64,000 nt of DNA, taken from the NCBI RefSeq assembly GCF_041261205.1, contig NZ_JBGCCH010000004.1, positions 62,001 through 126,000 of the forward strand, in the 5' to 3' direction. The DNA is from Catenulispora sp. MAP5-51 (GTDB lineage: Bacteria; Actinomycetota; Actinomycetes; Streptomycetales; Catenulisporaceae). Positions within the stretch are counted from its first letter, which is position 1. Each line of letters begins with the position of its first letter. Under the pieces are notes generated by a model, which was not told the DNA's origin, searched no databases, and saw only the letters and a list, made by a program, of their open reading frames with translations. A program made the translations under genes and the position numbers. Below are positions 60,012 through 64,000 of this stretch, in pieces.

Positions 60012-61109
60012 ATGCGGAAGCTCCCTGACTTCCCGTGGGACCGGCTCGCGCCCGCCAAGGCGCGAGCCGGCCATCACCCGGACGGCATCGTCGACCTGTC
60101 AGTCGGCACCCCCGTCGACCCGGTGCCCACCGTCATCCAAGACGCCCTGCGCACCGGCTCCGACGCCCCCGGCTACCCACTCACCCACGGCACACCCGCC
60201 CTCCGCGAGGCAGCCGTCGGCTGGATGGCCCGCCGCCTCGCCGTGCCCACCGTCGCCCCGACCGCGGTCCTGCCAGTCCTGGGCACCAAGGAACTGGTGG
60301 CCTGGCTCCCGATGCTCCTCGGCCTCGGCCCCGGCGACCACGTGGCCATCCCGGCGGTGGCCTACCCGACCTACGACGTCGGCGCCCGAATCGCCGGCGC
60401 CGACACCCTGGTGGCGGCTCCCGAAGCCGCCGCCGACCTGATCACCACGCACCGCCCCAAGCTCATCTGGCTCAACTCCCCGGCGAACCCCAACGGCCGG
60501 GTCGCGCCCGCCGCCGAGCTGCGCGCCGTGGTCGCCGCGGCCCGCGAGGCCGGGACCGTCGTGGTCTCCGACGAGTGCTACATCGAGCTGGCCTGGGAGG
60601 CCGAGCCGGTCTCGCTGCTGCACCCCGACGTCTGCGGCGACAGCCACGAAGGGCTGCTGGCCGTGCACTCCCTGTCCAAGCGCTCGAACCTGGCCGGCTA
60701 CCGCGCGGGCTTCGTCACCGGCGACCCGGCCCTCGTGGCCGACCTGCTCGAGGTGCGCAAGCACGCCGGCATGATCATGCCGCAGCCGGTGCAGGACGCC
60801 ATGACGGCCGCCCTGAGCGACGACGCCCACGCCGCGGAGCAGAAGGAGCGCTACCGCAGGCGGCGCCAGGTGCTGCGCGAGGCGCTGGAGCGGGCGGACT
60901 TCCGCATCGACCACTCCGAGGCCGGGCTGTATCTGTGGTCCACGCGGGACGAGGACTGCTGGACCACCGTCGACTGGCTCTCCGAGCGCGGCATCCTGGT
61001 GGCCCCTGGCGACTTCTACGGCGAGGCCGGGGCGCGGCACGTGCGGGTCGCGCTGACGGCGAGTGATGAGCGTGTCGCCGCTGCGGCTGCGCGGCTAGCC
61101 GGGTCTTGA
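60012..61109 (+). CDS. dapC: Succinyldiaminopimelate aminotransferase
   Basis: 365 aa. PLP-dependent class I/II transaminase of lysine and diaminopimelate synthesis. VDLSVGTPVDPVP, the PLP-stacking region YPTYDVGARIAGAD, WLNSPANPNGRV, VVSDECYIELAW and the Schiff-base Lys in SLSKRSNLAGYRAGF are visible. Shorter than most class I aminotransferases, as is usual for actinobacterial DapC. Closed by a long hairpin terminator. Confidence 0.92.
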   Translation: MRKLPDFPWDRLAPAKARAGHHPDGIVDLSVGTPVDPVPTVIQDALRTGSDAPGYPLTHGTPALREAAVGWMARRLAVPTVAPTAVLPVLGTKELVAWLPMLLGLGPGDHVAIPAVAYPTYDVGARIAGADTLVAAPEAAADLITTHRPKLIWLNSPANPNGRVAPAAELRAVVAAAREAGTVVVSDECYIELAWEAEPVSLLHPDVCGDSHEGLLAVHSLSKRSNLAGYRAGFVTGDPALVADLLEVRKHAGMIMPQPVQDAMTAALSDDAHAAEQKERYRRRRQVLREALERADFRIDHSEAGLYLWSTRDEDCWTTVDWLSERGILVAPGDFYGEAGARHVRVALTASDERVAAAAARLAGS

Positions 61110-61168
61110 TCGGGGCTTGGTCTTCACTGCTTCTCCTGTCTCCTGCCGGATTCGGGGCATGTGCTTAG

Positions 61169-61206
61169 GCCGGACCCTGGCGCCTGGGGGCGGCGCCAGG
61201 GCCGGC
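61169..61206 (+). terminator. Terminator of dapC
   Basis: CCCTGGCGCC (61175-61184) / GGCGCCAGGG (61192-61201), extended by GCCGG (61169-61173) / CCGGC (61202-61206) with one bulged A; loop TGGGGGC. Confidence 0.82.
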
Positions 61207-61240
61207 TGGTTGTTTGCCGTGCCCGCCCCCGGAGGGGCCT

Positions 61241-61314
61241 GCTCGATGCGGGGCGATCCCCCATTTGCCTCCGACTTGGCCGAAGTCGGGGGCCCTTATC
61301 GCCTCGCTTCGAGC
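61241..61314. repeat. 74-base imperfect inverted repeat
   Basis: 17-base outer arms (61241-61257 and 61298-61314) with two mismatches enclose an inner stem CCGACTT/AAGTCGG (61271-61277, 61283-61289) and flanking C5/G5 runs. Could be an additional terminator or a repetitive extragenic element. Confidence 0.75.
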
Positions 61315-61528
61315 AGTCGACGACGCTAGGTCATCGAGGGTGTGGCGGCGGTTCCCTGGCCGGGGGCGGTGAGCTCTGTCCGCGTCCTGGTTTGGGGGCC
61401 GTCGGCCCGGGAGTCGCTCATGTGCCTGGCTGTGGCGAGGGGCTTCCGGGATGCCTCAATGGTGCTCGAAGGCGGCATATCGGACATCGGGTGATTGGCG
61501 TAGGTTCTGGTGCGCTTATTGGCTGAGG

Positions 61529-62260
61529 CTAAATGGGTGGTTCGGGGGCTGGTTCCTTCTGCAGGTAGCGCATCGCGCGCTTGAAGTACCCGCGGGGGTT
61601 CGTGTCCAGGAAGTGGGCCCAGGCGGGGTCGTGTTCGCCACGCAGCCGTGCGACGCGGGCGAGTGCGTAGCCGAACATCGGCTGGTTGATGTACCCGAGC
61701 TGCTGCCGGCGCCAGCCGCCGGTGCCCTGCGAGAAGGTGAAGGCGGCGTTGGCGGTGAAGATGCCGAGGCCGAAGAACACCGTCGCCAGGTCGGTGAGTG
61801 GCTCGTGGTCGCGCTCGTGGGTGCTGGCCGCGCCGCGGTAGAGCAGCTTGTGGTGGCAGAGCTCGTGGGCCGCGACGGCGACCACTCGGCGGGGGTCCGG
61901 GGCGTTGTCCATGCCGACCGCTATGACGCCGACTCCGTTGCGGACGCTGTAGTGCCCGGCGACGCTCTGGTAGGCGCTGACGCCTGCGCCTGGGGTGGGG
62001 CGGGCTGGGGGGCGTCCGTCGTATAGGGCGACCGTGATCTCTGCCGGGTCGATGCGGAGGTGGGCTCGGACGAGGTCGACTACTTCGAGTACATCGTCCG
62101 GGGTGCCCCTATAGGTCCCGGGGAAGAACGTGGGTGTCGGCGTGAGGATCTCCGCCTGGAGTGCCTCGCGTCCGAACTGCTCGACGCACCAGGCCAGCAT
62201 CTTCTCGATCCACTGGCGCTCCCGGTCGTCGACCGGCGGGTGCGCCCCGAACAGCGGCAT
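61529..62260 (-). CDS. HExxH metalloprotease-like protein, unknown family
   Basis: 243 aa. HELCHH (His132, Glu133, His136) in a helix AVAAHELCHHKLLY is a zinc-protease signature, followed about 16 residues later by ERDHEPLTDLATVFFGLGIF, which could supply the third ligand. There is no signal peptide, so it would act in the cytoplasm. I do not recognise the family. The Trp/Arg-rich stretch GGWRRQQLGYINQPMFGYALA follows the zinc region. Faces away from the hydrolase gene across a 97-base gap. Confidence 0.82.
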   Translation of the reverse strand: MPLFGAHPPVDDRERQWIEKMLAWCVEQFGREALQAEILTPTPTFFPGTYRGTPDDVLEVVDLVRAHLRIDPAEITVALYDGRPPARPTPGAGVSAYQSVAGHYSVRNGVGVIAVGMDNAPDPRRVVAVAAHELCHHKLLYRGAASTHERDHEPLTDLATVFFGLGIFTANAAFTFSQGTGGWRRQQLGYINQPMFGYALARVARLRGEHDPAWAHFLDTNPRGYFKRAMRYLQKEPAPEPPI

Positions 62261-62357
62261 GACCCGACACTATCCCGCCTCCGCCCGCGCCCTTGCGCGC
62301 CGGAGGCGTTCGTTTCCGGCATGGCGGTGCGGGGTAGCCGCCCAACGGAGGAGAGCC

Positions 62358-63326
62358 ATGATCCGCACAGTCCGGACCCCGGACGGCCGCCGCCTGGCCG
62401 TCTGTCAGCGCGGCGACCCCGACGGTGCACCGGTGATGCTGTTCCACGGCACGCCCGGCAGCCGGTTGGGGCCGGTGCCGCGTCCTATGACGCTGCACGC
62501 CTGTGGCATCCGCCTCCTGACGTTCGACCGGCCCGGGTTCGGCGAGTCGGACCGGCAGGTAGGGCGGAGAGTCGCCTCGGTTGCGGCGGATGCGTGCACT
62601 GTCGCGGATGCATTGGGCATCGATCGCTTCGCCGTTCTTGGGCGCTCGGGTGGCGGTCCGCATGCGCTGGCGTGTGCGGCGCTGTTGCCGGAGCGCGTGA
62701 CGAGGGCGGCGGCGATGGTGGCCTTGGCGCCTCGCGATGGCATGGGCGATGCCTGGTTCGCCGGTATGACGCCCGGCAACATCGAGGCCTACACCCAGGC
62801 CTTCACGAACCCCGAGGCGCTGCGTCAGGTGCTGGACGACCGCGCGGCGCGGATCCGTGCCGACCCGGCGAGTCTGCTGGCGAACATCGACGAGGGGCTG
62901 GAGCCGACCGACCGTGCGGTGATCCGGCAGGCGAATATCCGCAAGGAGCTCGTCGCCGCTTATGCGGCGGCGGTTTCGCGTTCGGCGGATGGTTGGTATG
63001 ACGATGCGATCGCGTTGGCGGCGCCTTGGGGGTTCGATCCCGCTGATATCCGGGTGCCGGTGTACCTGTGGCACGGGGCGGAGGATCGGTTCTCGCCGGC
63101 GAGCCATACGACATGGCTGGGTGAGCGGATTCCGCGCGCGACGGTCGACCTGGAGCCGCGTGCGTCGCATTTCAGCGCCCTGTTGCGGATGCCCCAAGTG
63201 ATCGTGTGGTCGGGTGCACGGGTGTCGTGGGATGCGGCGGTCGGGCTTGGGGTACGGGGGAGAGCGGCTTCGGGGCAGCGTCGGGCGGGGCAGCCGGGTC
63301 GGTTCGTGGATTACCGGAGCTCTTAG
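62358..63326 (+). CDS. Alpha/beta-fold hydrolase
   Basis: 322 aa from ATG 62358, GGAGGAG just upstream. Catalytic triad visible: Ser97 in LGRSGGGPHAL, Asp243 in WHGAEDRFSP and His271 in RASHFSALL; oxyanion block FHGTPGSRLG. The last 45 residues after MPQVIVW (SGARVSWDAAVGLGVRGRAASGQ) do not look like the normal end of the fold; a frameshift near 63210 replacing the natural C-terminus is possible. Substrate unknown. Codon use is less GC-biased than in the rest of the window. Confidence 0.88.
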   Translation: MIRTVRTPDGRRLAVCQRGDPDGAPVMLFHGTPGSRLGPVPRPMTLHACGIRLLTFDRPGFGESDRQVGRRVASVAADACTVADALGIDRFAVLGRSGGGPHALACAALLPERVTRAAAMVALAPRDGMGDAWFAGMTPGNIEAYTQAFTNPEALRQVLDDRAARIRADPASLLANIDEGLEPTDRAVIRQANIRKELVAAYAAAVSRSADGWYDDAIALAAPWGFDPADIRVPVYLWHGAEDRFSPASHTTWLGERIPRATVDLEPRASHFSALLRMPQVIVWSGARVSWDAAVGLGVRGRAASGQRRAGQPGRFVDYRSS

Positions 63327-64000
63327 TACGCCGTCGCCTCCAGGTCCCTACCGATCCGGGCGCCTGCGCGTACACGGGAGCACACTGGATGGCCTTCGCC
63401 TAGTTGTGCGGTGAGGCGGTCGAGGCAGCGTGCTGTGGTCACCTCTGCCTCCGCTCCGTGTCCCGACGCGCGCAGTGTGGATGCGTGGTTCGCCTCGGTG
63501 ATGAGTGTGTAGACGTGGCCGTCGCCGAGGCGGTCCCGTGAGCCCGCTAGTACGCGTTCCTCTAGAGAGAACGCTGCTGCGAGTTCGCCGTCGTCCGCTA
63601 AGCAGTTCGCGAGGTTGCCCGCTGCCGCCAGGGTGAAGGGGTGGGCGGCGCCGAGTGCGGCCTCGAAGCCGGTCAGGGTTCGCTCGGCGTGGGCTCGGGC
63701 GCGGGGGACGTTGCCGGATGCCCGCTCGTAGACCGCCAGGTTGTTCACTGCTACGAGCGTGTAGGGATGGTGTTCCCCTAGCTGCTCCTCATACGTCGCC
63801 AGACAGGTGGCGCTGATTGTGACGGCCTCCGCGTCCCGGTCTTGTGCGGCCAGGTCTGCGGCGCGGTTCAGGGCGCAGGCGCGCGTGTCGGGGTGAAGGG
63901 GGCCGAAGCGCTGGAGGTAGCGCTCGTAGGTGGCCTCGGTCAGGTCCTGTGCCTCGCTGAGGCGTCCGCATTTGCGGAGCGCTACCGCCAAGCTCTTGGC
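63323..64000 (-). CDS. TPR-repeat protein (kinesin-light-chain-like), N-terminus beyond window
   Basis: 226 codons from the right edge to the stop at 63323, in frame throughout. Repeating 42-residue blocks such as GEHHPYTLVAVNNLAVYERASGNVPRARAHAERTL and GAAHPFTLAAAGNLANCLADDGELAAAFSLEERVL are TPR_10/TPR_12 repeats. Such arrays in actinobacteria usually form the C-terminal part of STAND-type NTPases or FxSxx-COOH-associated proteins. That cannot be checked as the N-terminal part is missing. Overlaps the end of the convergent hydrolase gene by four bases. Confidence 0.85.
   Translation of the reverse strand, partial: AKSLAVALRKCGRLSEAQDLTEATYERYLQRFGPLHPDTRACALNRAADLAAQDRDAEAVTISATCLATYEEQLGEHHPYTLVAVNNLAVYERASGNVPRARAHAERTLTGFEAALGAAHPFTLAAAGNLANCLADDGELAAAFSLEERVLAGSRDRLGDGHVYTLITEANHASTLRASGHGAEAEVTTARCLDRLTAQLGEGHPVCSRVRAGARIGRDLEATAY

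Larger units (their letters stand above)
61110..61528. other. Non-coding region with two large inverted repeats
   Basis: About 420 bases after dapC with no supported gene. It holds a dapC terminator (61169-61206) and a second, larger inverted repeat (61241-61314). The remaining 200 bases show nothing recognisable; base composition is more T-rich than elsewhere. Confidence 0.6.

Overview
The window is very GC-rich, with G or C at most third codon positions, many GTG starts and 4-base ATGA/GTGA gene overlaps. Gene content points to a mycelial actinobacterium related to Streptomyces, possibly Catenulispora-like: an NsdA-type developmental regulator, a PII/AmtB/GlnD operon, actinobacterial SMC, DUF3017, and a PcrA with its C-terminal tail. 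I found no rRNA, tRNA, CRISPR array, insertion sequence or prophage. Gene density is high and almost everything looks chromosomal.

Layout. 1-1.4 kb: two minus-strand secreted or membrane-anchored proteins, the first cut by the window edge, the second a CAP-domain protein. 1.9-10.2 kb: a small coiled-coil protein, smc, a GNAT acetyltransferase, an OsmC protein, a pair of WXG100-like helical proteins, then ftsY and a primase-like protein on the minus strand. 10.4-16.4 kb: an nsdA homologue and the nitrogen operon amtB-PII-glnD, with a GlnR-like operator in front of amtB. 16.4-22.5 kb: a LmbE/PIG-L deacetylase, pcrA, a small membrane protein, an M23 peptidase with a long low-complexity cytoplasmic part, and a free-standing B12-binding subunit. 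22.6-30.5 kb: a five-gene cassette (SWIM zinc finger, DUF5691, MoxR AAA+ ATPase, DUF5682, VWA protein), the best candidate for a poorly understood system. 30.5-34.8 kb: a membrane Ser/Thr kinase translationally coupled to aminopeptidase N.

35-50 kb: central metabolism. sucCD, a DUF6350-like membrane protein converging on another membrane gene, purN-purH-folD, a double-lipocalin-like protein whose ribosome site sits in a hairpin, DUF3017, icd (with a palindrome just upstream), an M20 amidohydrolase, a glyoxalase-like protein and mdh. Three TCA-cycle functions therefore lie within 15 kb. 50-53 kb: arginine/ornithine catabolism (Lrp regulator, rocD, ddaH). 53-56.5 kb: a CorC/HlyC-type membrane protein, trpS and a 2H phosphoesterase. 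56.5-59.5 kb: a divergent MFS pump/TetR pair with a palindromic operator, then a PAP2 phosphatase. 59.6-61.1 kb: 7Fe ferredoxin and dapC. 61.1-64 kb: two large inverted repeats, a HExxH protein, an alpha/beta hydrolase and a TPR protein cut by the right edge; codon use relaxes here.

From memory of the S. coelicolor map, the order smc-ftsY-nsdA-amtB-glnK-glnD matches one chromosomal region (around SCO5577-5585) and pcrA-sucCD-purNH-folD-mdh another (around SCO4797-4827). The join here falls between glnD and pcrA. Start codons were chosen from ribosome binding sites and known family N-termini; where they are ambiguous this is stated.
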